NCBI GenBank assembly: GCA_902810755.1
Contig: CADDYT010000182.1
Coordinates: 1 to 11,120 of the forward strand
Direction of reading: 5' to 3'
Source of the DNA: Chloroflexota bacterium
Lineage (GTDB): Bacteria; Chloroflexota; Ktedonobacteria; Ktedonobacterales; Ktedonobacteraceae
Length of the DNA stretch: 11,120 nt
Shown here one piece after another: positions 1-6,051 of the stretch. The notes beneath the pieces are model-generated. The model had not been told where the DNA came from and made no database searches. It saw nothing but the letters and a program-made list of their open reading frames with translations. Both the position numbers and the translations under genes were made by a program. Position 1 is the first letter of the stretch, and every line of letters starts with the position of its first letter.

Positions 1-4
1 AAAA

Positions 5-49
5 TCACAGTCTCGTCACAGGTCAGAGATTGTAATAAAAGTCACAGGT
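5..49 (+). promoter_or_regulatory. Direct repeats upstream of the nitrite reductase gene
   Basis: The hexamer TCACAG occurs three times on the + strand, beginning at 5, 17 and 43. The last two copies belong to the 9-bp direct repeat GTCACAGGT at 15-23 and 41-49. They lie about 85 to 130 bases before the nirK-like start codon, a plausible place for an activator site. I see no recognisable FNR/NnrR palindrome. A weak promoter-like pair (TTGGAA at 73-78 and TCTATT at 97-102, 18-bp spacer) follows. Function is inferred from position only. Confidence 0.25.
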
Positions 50-133
50 ATCCTCGTGCTGTAAGGTTATGCTTGGAACAGTAAAGATGCAGTTTCTCTA
101 TTCACCTTTCTTTACAGAGGAGGATGAACTTAT

Positions 134-1312
134 ATGGACAAGCAGCTACTTGAACCTCCGTCTGGTACTTCCAGGCAGACGGAGACAGCGACAAATCAGC
201 CGCCGTTCCCGCAGACCGTTGGCGAAAATCGTGGGCAGTTAAACACGCATCGCTACCGGTATGAAGAAGCTCTCCCTCCGCCGGCTTTTCCACAGAAGCG
301 ACGCGGGATGACCGAGGGACAGGCTATCACCGCCGTTGCCGCCGGAGTAATTGCCTTCCTGCTGGTACTGGGCATCATTTTCTCACAGATGCCGTCGACG
401 AAGACGAGCAGCACAACCGGCACGACCGGCAACACTACGTCAAGCCAGCCAGCGGCGACCGTCACCGTTCCCGATCACCAGACCTATAATGCGCACGCGC
501 CTGTCGCCCCACAGGGAAGCAAGGTTAACGTGACGCTGACCGTCAAGGAGCTTCTCATCTCCATTGCTCCCGGCATTGCCTACCATGCCTGGACCTTTAA
601 CGGCACCGTTCCCGGCCCGGTCATTCGCGTGCGCCAGGGCCAGATCATCCACTTCACGCTGATTAACGATGGCACGATGCCGCACTCGATTGACTTCCAC
701 GCCGCCCAGACGCCCTGGAACGTCAACTATCAGGAAGTTGCTCCCGGCAAGAGCTTCTCGTTTGACTGGCAGGCTAACTATCCCGGCGTCTTCATGTACC
801 ACTGCGGCGCGCCGACCGTCATCTATCACATGGCCAACGGCATGTACGGGGCCATTATCGTCGATCCAGCGCAGGGCTGGGCGCCCGCTCAGGAGTACGT
901 GCTGGTGCAGAGCGAGTTCTACACCTCGCAACTGCCCGATGGTTCGTATGCCGCCGACCCGGCCAAACTCGATTCCGGCATTCCCGACTATGTCGTTTTC
1001 AACGGCTACGTCAACCAGTATAAGACGGCCCCGTTGACGGCGAAGGCGGGGCAGCGCATCCGCATCTTCATCGTCAACGCCGGGCCGACTCTCTTCTCCG
1101 CCTTCCATGTGATCGGGGCCATCTTCAGCGACACCTATGCCGATGGCAACCCGGCCAACCATCAGGTCGGCAACCAGACTGTCACCATTCCACCCGGCGG
1201 CGGCATGGTGGTCGAACTGACGATCCCGCAGCCGGGCCTCTATCCCTTCGTCACCCACTCCTTCGCCAGCGTGGGCAAGGGCGCGCTCGGCGTCATCAAA
1301 GTCACGCCTTAG
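134..1312 (+). CDS. nirK: Membrane-anchored copper nitrite reductase (NirK/AniA type multicopper oxidase)
   Basis: This 392-residue protein is predicted to reduce nitrite to nitric oxide outside the cytoplasmic membrane. A basic KRR stretch (55-57) precedes one transmembrane segment (about 63-84), giving an N-in topology. A Ser/Thr-rich linker (about 87-110) leads to two cupredoxin domains (about 130-245 and 250-392). All ligands expected for the family are visible. Type 1 copper: His184, Cys224, His232, Met237. Type 2 copper: His189, His223, His375. The catalytic Asp187 and second-sphere His325 are also present. The Cys-to-His spacing of eight residues and the FHVIG motif resemble AniA more than classical NirK. 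The roughly 60-residue Pro/Gln-rich cytoplasmic tail before the anchor is unusual, since AniA uses a lipoprotein anchor and many NirK use a cleaved signal. The AGAGGAGG motif at 116-123 supports the ATG at 134. No electron donor or other denitrification gene is nearby. Another copper oxidase substrate is possible, but complete ligand conservation makes nitrite most likely. Confidence 0.9.
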   Translation: MDKQLLEPPSGTSRQTETATNQPPFPQTVGENRGQLNTHRYRYEEALPPPAFPQKRRGMTEGQAITAVAAGVIAFLLVLGIIFSQMPSTKTSSTTGTTGNTTSSQPAATVTVPDHQTYNAHAPVAPQGSKVNVTLTVKELLISIAPGIAYHAWTFNGTVPGPVIRVRQGQIIHFTLINDGTMPHSIDFHAAQTPWNVNYQEVAPGKSFSFDWQANYPGVFMYHCGAPTVIYHMANGMYGAIIVDPAQGWAPAQEYVLVQSEFYTSQLPDGSYAADPAKLDSGIPDYVVFNGYVNQYKTAPLTAKAGQRIRIFIVNAGPTLFSAFHVIGAIFSDTYADGNPANHQVGNQTVTIPPGGGMVVELTIPQPGLYPFVTHSFASVGKGALGVIKVTP

Positions 1313-1340
1313 CGACCCTTGTGGAGTGTTCCCGACTTGT

Positions 1341-1425
1341 GTCATGCGGAGGGGGAGCGAAGCGTCTGTGGCAATGAGACCGAGCCGCTGGTTGCCACAG
1401 ACGCTTCGCTCCCCCTCCGCATGAC
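1341..1425. repeat. Perfect 34-bp inverted repeat with 17-base loop
   Basis: The left arm 1341-1374 and right arm 1392-1425 are exact reverse complements over all 34 bases, separated by 17 bases (1375-1391). It begins 28 bases after the nitrite reductase stop codon, so a transcript would fold into a very long hairpin there. No clean U-tract follows (only a run of four T about 12 bases later), so it is not a classical intrinsic terminator. It may protect the mRNA 3' end, block read-through, or be a palindromic REP/MITE-like mobile unit. Confidence 0.85.
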
Positions 1426-1471
1426 CTGTTGGGGCCTGTTTTCAATAGTGCATAGCAACCGCACCTGCCAC

Positions 1472-1494
1472 CCCCATAAGCGTTAACTGAGGGC
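1472..1494 (+). repeat. 23-bp direct repeat, copy 1
   Basis: This copy begins CCCCATAAG, continues through CGTTAACTGA and ends GGGC. It matches the copy at 1661-1683 at 21 of 23 positions. In both cases it lies directly beside a unit of the GGCCACC/GGTGGCC palindrome family, so the two elements may travel together. Confidence 0.75.
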
Positions 1495-1496
1495 TG

Positions 1497-1530
1497 TCCC
1501 AGGCCACCCGCCAGGGGTGGCCCTACTATA
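1497..1530 (+). repeat. 34-bp direct repeat, copy 1
   Basis: Identical over 34 bases to 1579-1612, with starts 82 bases apart. The core is a short palindrome in which GGCCACCC pairs with GGGTGGCC across a five-base loop, followed by CCTACTATA. The exact identity of two copies beside non-identical flanks suggests recent duplication or insertion of a small interspersed element. Confidence 0.85.
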
Positions 1531-1578
1531 AACTCATCCCCTCCGCCTTCGGCAGCAAATCGACTCACGCTGCCCCCT

Positions 1579-1612
1579 TCCCAGGCCACCCGCCAGGGGT
1601 GGCCCTACTATA
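1579..1612 (+). repeat. 34-bp direct repeat, copy 2
   Basis: Second exact copy of the unit at 1497-1530. Its 3' part, TGGCCCTAC at 1600-1608, also pairs with GTAGGGCCA at 1625-1633. This gives a further 9-bp hairpin that looks like the edge of an oppositely oriented, decayed copy. Confidence 0.85.
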
Positions 1613-1660
1613 GACGAGCATCTCGTAGGGCCAGGGAAGCCATTGTATATGTGGGGCCAT

Positions 1661-1732
1661 CCCCATAAACGTTAACTGAAGGCCACCTCTGGCGGCTGGC
1701 CTGCTTCGCGCTCGCACCGGCTTCAGTTAACG
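1661..1732. repeat. Nested inverted repeat containing 23-bp repeat copy 2
   Basis: 1661-1683 repeats the unit at 1472-1494 with two mismatches. Within it CGTTAACTGAAG (1670-1681) is exactly complementary to CTTCAGTTAACG (1721-1732), forming a 12-bp stem. The loop holds GGCCA (1681-1685) facing TGGCC (1697-1701). Bases 1681-1703 look like a diverged, inverted copy of the 34-bp unit. The whole reads as a compound palindromic element. Confidence 0.7.
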
Positions 1733-1803
1733 CTTCTGCCTGCCACCCCTATCCTCTTCCTTTCCCTTCCAGAATCATCCTCCGAAAATGCAACTGAGCG
1801 GCG

Positions 1804-1809
1804 TATATA
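1804..1809 (+). promoter_or_regulatory. Possible -10 box of the regulator gene
   Basis: TATATA lies within an AT-rich island in GC-rich surroundings, about 70 bases before the regulator start codon. No convincing -35 hexamer precedes it at the usual distance, so this is a weak, position-based guess. Activator-dependent promoters often lack a good -35. Confidence 0.25.
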
Positions 1810-1876
1810 TAGCGCATGGCAAATGGCGCAGGTTATGGTCTGGAAGGTTTTTGGGCAGTAAGCGGAGGGAAATCCT

Positions 1877-3124
1877 ATGTTTTTATCACGATCGATTGAA
1901 CAGTTCTCGACCGCCGGTACTGTTCTGTCCGCTGATACCTCGCTTAAGCTCCTGCTGGAACGAGGGCTGGCCTGGATCGAAGAGGGAGGCTTCGGCGAAG
2001 GCATCGCGCTGCTCACCCTGGCCCGCGAACTGATTTCCCCCGCGCGGAGAGACCTGATAGACCTGCTGGACACGTTCTTGCGACACTATACGGCCTATGG
2101 ACGCGCTCAGGCGGAGCTACAGGAGGCGGGCAGACGCTTTGCCGGGGCCGACGAGGAACTGCACACGCAGGCTGCATTCCTCAAAACGGAGTTGCCGCTC
2201 TTGATCGCGGAACTGGATGGTCCGCTTCTGTCCCCGCCGGTCAACGTCAGGAAACTGACACACCTCGTGCCGGTAACAGATACATCCTCACACACGCCCG
2301 GTCTGTCCGTTGCTCCGGCCCTGCAGCCGCTCAACGGCAAGCGCACGGCTGTTACCGCCCCCACGCTGGCGGTGACCTGTTTTGGCCGCTTCAGCATCAG
2401 GCATAACGGGCAGGCTCTGACGCTTTGTCCCAATCGCAGCGGCCAGACCATCTTACGCTACCTTGCGGTTCAACCGGAGCATCGCGCTTCTGCGGATACG
2501 CTGATGGAGATACTGTGGCCCGATGATGAGCCGGAGGTGGCGCGCCATAAGTTGCAGGTGGCCGTCAGCGCCCTGCGCCGCTCGCTCATCAACAGCTCTG
2601 GCGCTGAGTTGAACGGCTATATCCAGTGCAAAGATCGCGTCTACCAGCTCAACTCTGATGTCTCGCTCAGTTCCGACGTCGATGAGTTCTTGCGGCTCTA
2701 CCATACCGGTCGGCAGGCGGGAGGCGCTGAGATGGCCGCGCAGTATGAGCAAGCCTGCCAGCTCTATAGCGGCCCCTTCCTGGTTGAGGACATCTACGCC
2801 GACTGGTCGTCGCGGCAGCGCGATTACCTGTGCCGCGTTTACCTGGCGATGTGCGGCGCGCTGGCCGAACACTTCCTGGGCAGCAGCCAGTTTGAGGAAG
2901 CGGTAAAGTGGGTCGGCGCCATCTTGCAGGAGAATCGCACGGATGAGGAGGCGCACCGGCAGTTGATGCGCGCCTACGCTGCCGAAGGGAGGCGCAGCGA
3001 AGCCGTGCGGCAATACCAGCGTTGCGAACGTATCCTGCGCGAAGAGTTGAGCGTCGCCCCCGCGCCAGAAACGGCAGCATTGCTGCAAAGCATCCTCACT
3101 GCCAGAGACATGCCGCAGAAATAA
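1877..3124 (+). CDS. SARP/BTAD-family transcriptional regulator
   Basis: This 415-residue cytoplasmic protein is a probable transcription activator. Residues 1-160 include a mostly helical, TPR-like segment (about 20-112) and a Pro/Thr-rich linker. Residues about 165-260 form an OmpR-type winged helix; its marks are the CFGRFSI opening strand, the ILRYLAVQPEHRAS segment, LWPDDEPE, and an LQVAVSALRR recognition helix. Residues about 265-408 form the bacterial transcriptional activator domain, including YSGPFLVED, a Trp-containing ADW, and a final TPR-like AEGRRSEAVRQYQRC. This is the architecture of SARP regulators such as ActII-ORF4 and AfsR, here without the AfsR NTPase domain. The motif GGAGGG at 1864-1869 supports the ATG at 1877. 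It is the last gene before the injection-system operon on the same strand. Its stop codon touches an array of 11-bp-spaced repeats, so control of that operon is a reasonable inference. The signal sensed by the N-terminal segment is unknown. Confidence 0.9.
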   Translation: MFLSRSIEQFSTAGTVLSADTSLKLLLERGLAWIEEGGFGEGIALLTLARELISPARRDLIDLLDTFLRHYTAYGRAQAELQEAGRRFAGADEELHTQAAFLKTELPLLIAELDGPLLSPPVNVRKLTHLVPVTDTSSHTPGLSVAPALQPLNGKRTAVTAPTLAVTCFGRFSIRHNGQALTLCPNRSGQTILRYLAVQPEHRASADTLMEILWPDDEPEVARHKLQVAVSALRRSLINSSGAELNGYIQCKDRVYQLNSDVSLSSDVDEFLRLYHTGRQAGGAEMAAQYEQACQLYSGPFLVEDIYADWSSRQRDYLCRVYLAMCGALAEHFLGSSQFEEAVKWVGAILQENRTDEEAHRQLMRAYAAEGRRSEAVRQYQRCERILREELSVAPAPETAALLQSILTARDMPQK

Positions 3125-3163
3125 AACGCGAATAGAGCGAAAATAGAGTGAAAATAGAGCGGC
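3120..3163 (+). promoter_or_regulatory. Putative SARP operator: heptamer repeats with 11-bp period
   Basis: The heptamer AATAGAG occurs at 3131, 3142 and 3153, exactly 11 bp apart, with four-base spacers CGAA, TGAA and CGGC. A weaker unit, AATAAAA at 3120, continues the same phase into the stop codon of the regulator. SARP proteins are known to bind heptameric direct repeats on an 11-bp period overlapping the -35 region, which is the geometry seen here. The adjacent gene encodes a SARP-like protein. That it binds here is inferred. Confidence 0.6.
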
Positions 3164-3169
3164 GCATGG

Positions 3170-3175
3170 TATGGT
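3170..3175 (+). promoter_or_regulatory. Possible -10 box of the injection-system operon
   Basis: TATGGT lies ten bases after the last exact heptamer, close to the spacing reported for SARP-activated promoters, where the repeats replace a -35 box. It would give an untranslated leader of roughly 125 bases before the sheath gene. No intrinsic terminator was seen between the regulator and this point, so read-through is also possible. Confidence 0.4.
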
Positions 3176-3307
3176 AACAGATGAGAATACCCTGGCCGTT
3201 CCTGCTCAGCCGGGAGAGGTAGCGGGACAGCAGAGCGCGTTGCCGGTGACGCTGGCTTGCCTGCCTGACCGGTGAGATGAGACAAATTTGAAAACGGAGG
3301 AATATCC

Positions 3308-5401
3308 ATGCCAGTCAACCCGACTTTTCCTGGCGTGTACATTGAGGAAATTCCGAGCGGTGTGCGCACCATTACCGGAGTCGCCACCTCGATCACTGCA
3401 TTCGTTGGCCGCGCTTTGCGTGGGCCAACATCGGACAACACAGACAAGAACAACCGGGCGATCACGATTAACAGTTACGCGGATTTTGAGCGTATCTACG
3501 GCGGTTTGTGGGCAGGCAGCACGCTGGGCTATGCTGTGCGAGATTTCTTCCTGAACGGCGGCAGCCAGGCCGTTATTGTCAGGCTCTTCCATCCAACTTT
3601 TGCCTCTGATGCTGAGAGGACTGCGGCACAGGCAGCAGCGGACGCTGTGGCGAACGCGGCGACCGGCAGTGATGCGGCTGCGGCAGCGAAGGCAGCCGAT
3701 GACGCGGCGGCAAAGGAGCAGCAAAGCAAAGACCCGGACGTAGCGAAAAAAGTCGCCAGCGCCGTTGCGCAGGCAGCCGATGCCGCTGCAGTTCTTCCCG
3801 GTGCCAGCCCGGAAACCGTGCAAAGTGCGGCGAAACGCGCTGTTGTACAGAATATGGCCCCTGATACCACTGCCTTTAGCTTTGCCTGTAAAGACCCCGT
3901 GAATAGCGTTGGCCAGAACCCCGGCATCAATCTTGTGGCCGCATATCCAGGCTCATGGGGCCAGTACCTGCGCGCCACCGTCGATTTCAATACTTCGCCC
4001 GATATGGCAGCCGCGCTGGGGGTCAATCCCGGCGATCTCTTTAACCTCACAGTACACGAAGAGACTACCGGTGGTCGCGCGGAACAATTTCTCAATCTTA
4101 CGCTCAAGGACAGCGTGCGCCGTATCGATACCGTGCTTGCCTCCGACTCAAAGCTGGTGCGCTGGGATAGCTCGGTCAAGCTCTCGGACGCGCAGGCAAA
4201 TTTCGCGGGCGCTTACGCTGCATATATAGCGGCGCAACAGGCTTTAAGTCAGAAGCCGAACGACCCCACAGCGCAGAAGAACTGGAAAACTGTCCAGCAG
4301 AATTTTGAAGATGGTGTGACGGTCGCCGAAGGGGCCTTGAGCGATGCGAAGCAGGCGCTGGTGCAGGCGAAGAAGAGCAATAGCGGCGTTGCTGCTGCCC
4401 AGCAGGCGGTACTGGCGGCTCAGCAAGCTCTGGAAGACGCGCAAGATGCCGTGCTGGCGTCGGATGGTGATAATCTCACTGAAGATGATTTCGTCGGACA
4501 GGGGAGAGATGCTGCCCAGACAGGTCTCTTTGCCCTGGAACAGGTTGATCTCTTCAACATCCTCTGTATTCCTCCTTACCTGCCCGGTACAAACGGGATG
4601 GATGTTGACCCCGACCTGATAAGCCAGGCGGCGACCTATTGCGAGCAGCGCCGGGCCATGCTGCTGGTTGACCCGCCGAGTGGCTGGGTAGACAAAGATA
4701 CGGCGAAGGCGCAGTTTCTGGATGCGAACAACGACGTGATCGGGACGCGCAGCCAGAACGCGGCGTTGTTCTTCCCCCGGCTGAAAGAGGTTGACCCCCT
4801 GCGCAATAACCAGATCGGAACGTTTGTACCGTGTGGCGCTGTGGCCGGTATCTTCGCTCGCACCGATACGCAGCGCGGCGTGTGGAAAGCTCCTGCCGGT
4901 CTGGATGCCACGCTGGTTGGCGTGCCGCAACTCGCGATCAACCTCACCAACGCGGAGAATGGGGAGTTGAATCCGCTTGGCATCAACTGTCTGCGCGCTT
5001 TCCCGGCGAGCGGGCGTGTCGTCTGGGGTGCGCGCACTTTGCAGGGCAACGATAACCTGGCCTCCGAGTGGAAATACATCCCCGTGCGCCGTACCGCCCT
5101 CTACATTGAGGAGAGCCTTTATCGAGGGACACAATGGGTAGTTTTTGAGCCGAACGATGAGCCGTTGTGGGCGCAGATTCGCCTCAATGTCGGGGCCTTT
5201 ATGCAGAACCTGTTCCGGCAAGGGGCCTTCCAGGGGCAGACTCCACAGGATGCCTACTTCGTCAAGTGCGATAAGGAGACAACGACGCAGAATGATATCA
5301 ACCTGGGCATTGTCAATATCGTTGTCGGCTTCGCCCCGCTCAAGCCAGCCGAATTTGTGATTATCAAATTGCAACAGATGGCCGGTCAGGTCCAGTCATA
5401 A
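3308..5401 (+). CDS. Contractile injection system sheath protein with two Ala-rich insertions
   Basis: This 697-residue protein is the contractile sheath subunit that polymerises around the inner tube and drives it outward on firing. The N-terminus (PGVYIEEIPSG, then AFVGRA and GGSQAVIVRLFHP by residue 96) and C-terminus (IPVRRTALYIEESL at 591-604, NEPLW-like NDEPLW, LKPAEFVIIKLQQ at 678-690) are typical of Afp/PVC/MAC-type sheaths. Two Ala/Gln/Asp-rich helical stretches interrupt the fold at about 98-182 and 293-385. They flank one beta-rich domain (about 188-292, starting near AAYPGSWGQYLRATVD). They make the protein longer than compact eCIS sheaths of roughly 350 to 500 residues. The core resumes at LFALEQVDLFNILCIPP. 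The motif GGAGG at 3297-3300 and the next base places a good ribosome site before the ATG at 3308. It is the first gene of the operon; only one sheath gene is visible, whereas Afp and PVC loci have several paralogues. Confidence 0.97.
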   Translation: MPVNPTFPGVYIEEIPSGVRTITGVATSITAFVGRALRGPTSDNTDKNNRAITINSYADFERIYGGLWAGSTLGYAVRDFFLNGGSQAVIVRLFHPTFASDAERTAAQAAADAVANAATGSDAAAAAKAADDAAAKEQQSKDPDVAKKVASAVAQAADAAAVLPGASPETVQSAAKRAVVQNMAPDTTAFSFACKDPVNSVGQNPGINLVAAYPGSWGQYLRATVDFNTSPDMAAALGVNPGDLFNLTVHEETTGGRAEQFLNLTLKDSVRRIDTVLASDSKLVRWDSSVKLSDAQANFAGAYAAYIAAQQALSQKPNDPTAQKNWKTVQQNFEDGVTVAEGALSDAKQALVQAKKSNSGVAAAQQAVLAAQQALEDAQDAVLASDGDNLTEDDFVGQGRDAAQTGLFALEQVDLFNILCIPPYLPGTNGMDVDPDLISQAATYCEQRRAMLLVDPPSGWVDKDTAKAQFLDANNDVIGTRSQNAALFFPRLKEVDPLRNNQIGTFVPCGAVAGIFARTDTQRGVWKAPAGLDATLVGVPQLAINLTNAENGELNPLGINCLRAFPASGRVVWGARTLQGNDNLASEWKYIPVRRTALYIEESLYRGTQWVVFEPNDEPLWAQIRLNVGAFMQNLFRQGAFQGQTPQDAYFVKCDKETTTQNDINLGIVNIVVGFAPLKPAEFVIIKLQQMAGQVQS

Positions 5402-5413
5402 GGAGTAAGCCAT

Positions 5414-5944
5414 ATGGCAGAGTTTACTGTAAATGCACCGCATCGCTTTGACCCCTACAAGAATTTCAAGTTTCGCGTCAAATGGGATGGGAAGTATGTC
5501 GCCGGGGTCAGCAAGGTGAGCGGGTTGAAGCGCACAACCGAGGTGGTCAAGCATCGCAGCGGCGGTGATCCAAGCACCAGCTTCAAGTCGCCCGGTCGCA
5601 CCGAATACGACGCCATCACGCTGGAACGCGGCGTCACGCACGATACCGAGTTCGAGAAGTGGGCGAACAAGGTGTGGAACTTCAAGGCGGGCCTGGGTCT
5701 GGAGGTCTCGCTGGGCGATTTCCGCAAGGATATCATCCTTGAGGTCTACAACGAGGCCGGCCAGCTTGTCCTCGCCTATAAAATCTATCGCTGCTGGGTC
5801 TCCGAATGGCAGATTTTGCCCGATCTGGACGCCAACGCCAACGCCGTCGCCATCCAGCATATCAAGCTGGAAAACGAGGGCTGGGAGCGCGACCAGGAGG
5901 TACCGGAGCCACCGGAGCCGACCTTTACGAATCCGCCAGTCTAA
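5414..5944 (+). CDS. Injection system inner tube protein (T4 gp19-like)
   Basis: This 176-residue protein should stack as hexameric rings forming the inner tube inside the sheath. It matches the gp19/Hcp-like tube family along its length. Visible marks are FKFRVKWDGKYVAGVSKVSGL (17-37), the HRSGGDPSTSFKSPG loop (47-61), the ITLERGVTHDTEFEKW strand-helix (68-83), and a final beta segment ending in AIQHIKLENEGWERD (146-160). The last 15 residues are Pro/Glu-rich and probably flexible. Length is slightly above the usual 145 to 170 residues. It begins 12 bases after the sheath stop with AAGGAG at 5400-5405, and is clearly in the same operon. A 107-base gap follows it, the largest inside the operon. 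That gap has only a weak 5-bp hairpin (5990-6007) and no terminator. Confidence 0.96.
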   Translation: MAEFTVNAPHRFDPYKNFKFRVKWDGKYVAGVSKVSGLKRTTEVVKHRSGGDPSTSFKSPGRTEYDAITLERGVTHDTEFEKWANKVWNFKAGLGLEVSLGDFRKDIILEVYNEAGQLVLAYKIYRCWVSEWQILPDLDANANAVAIQHIKLENEGWERDQEVPEPPEPTFTNPPV

Positions 5945-6051
5945 TTTCAATCCCAAACGGGAGGCTGGTAAAGGGTCCGCTTCCTGCCGCTTCTTCCCGG
6001 CGAGAAGTGTACCATCGAACCCGAAATAGTCAAGCACAAAGGTACTAAGCT

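Larger units (their letters stand above)
1313..1876. other. Gene-free repeat-rich intergenic region
   Basis: These 564 bases between the nitrite reductase and the regulator hold no credible gene on either strand; the short reading frames cross the repeats and look like no known protein. The region contains a perfect 34-bp inverted repeat, two copies of a 34-bp direct repeat, a 23-bp near-identical pair and several nested palindromes, each listed separately. From about 1734 onward the repeats stop and the sequence is presumably the leader and promoter of the regulator gene. Such GC-rich interspersed units resemble REP or MITE-like intergenic elements of large bacterial genomes. No transposase or target-site duplication was recognised. 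Confidence 0.8.

Noticed and set aside
440..1345. Long reading frame on the - strand opposite the nitrite reductase
   Set aside because: The + strand frame has complete enzyme motifs; the antisense frame is a GC-rich shadow with no recognisable domain or ribosome site.
1341..1450. Intrinsic transcription terminator after the nitrite reductase
   Set aside because: The stem is far longer than usual and the only T run (four bases) lies about a dozen bases past the stem, so a classical terminator cannot be claimed.
1302..1589. 95-codon - strand frame running through the intergenic repeats
   Set aside because: It is made largely of the palindrome and direct-repeat sequence and has no protein-like character.
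3171..3275. Small reading frame of 34 codons (ATG at 3171) before the sheath gene
   Set aside because: It has no clear ribosome site, its start overlaps the proposed -10 box, and the sequence resembles no known peptide. It is more likely leader DNA.
4244..5374. 376-codon reading frame on the - strand opposite the sheath gene
   Set aside because: Antisense shadow of the confidently identified sheath coding region.
5944..5970. TTTCAATCCC-like stretch after the tube gene resembling part of a CRISPR repeat
   Set aside because: There is one copy only, with no spacer array and no cas genes.
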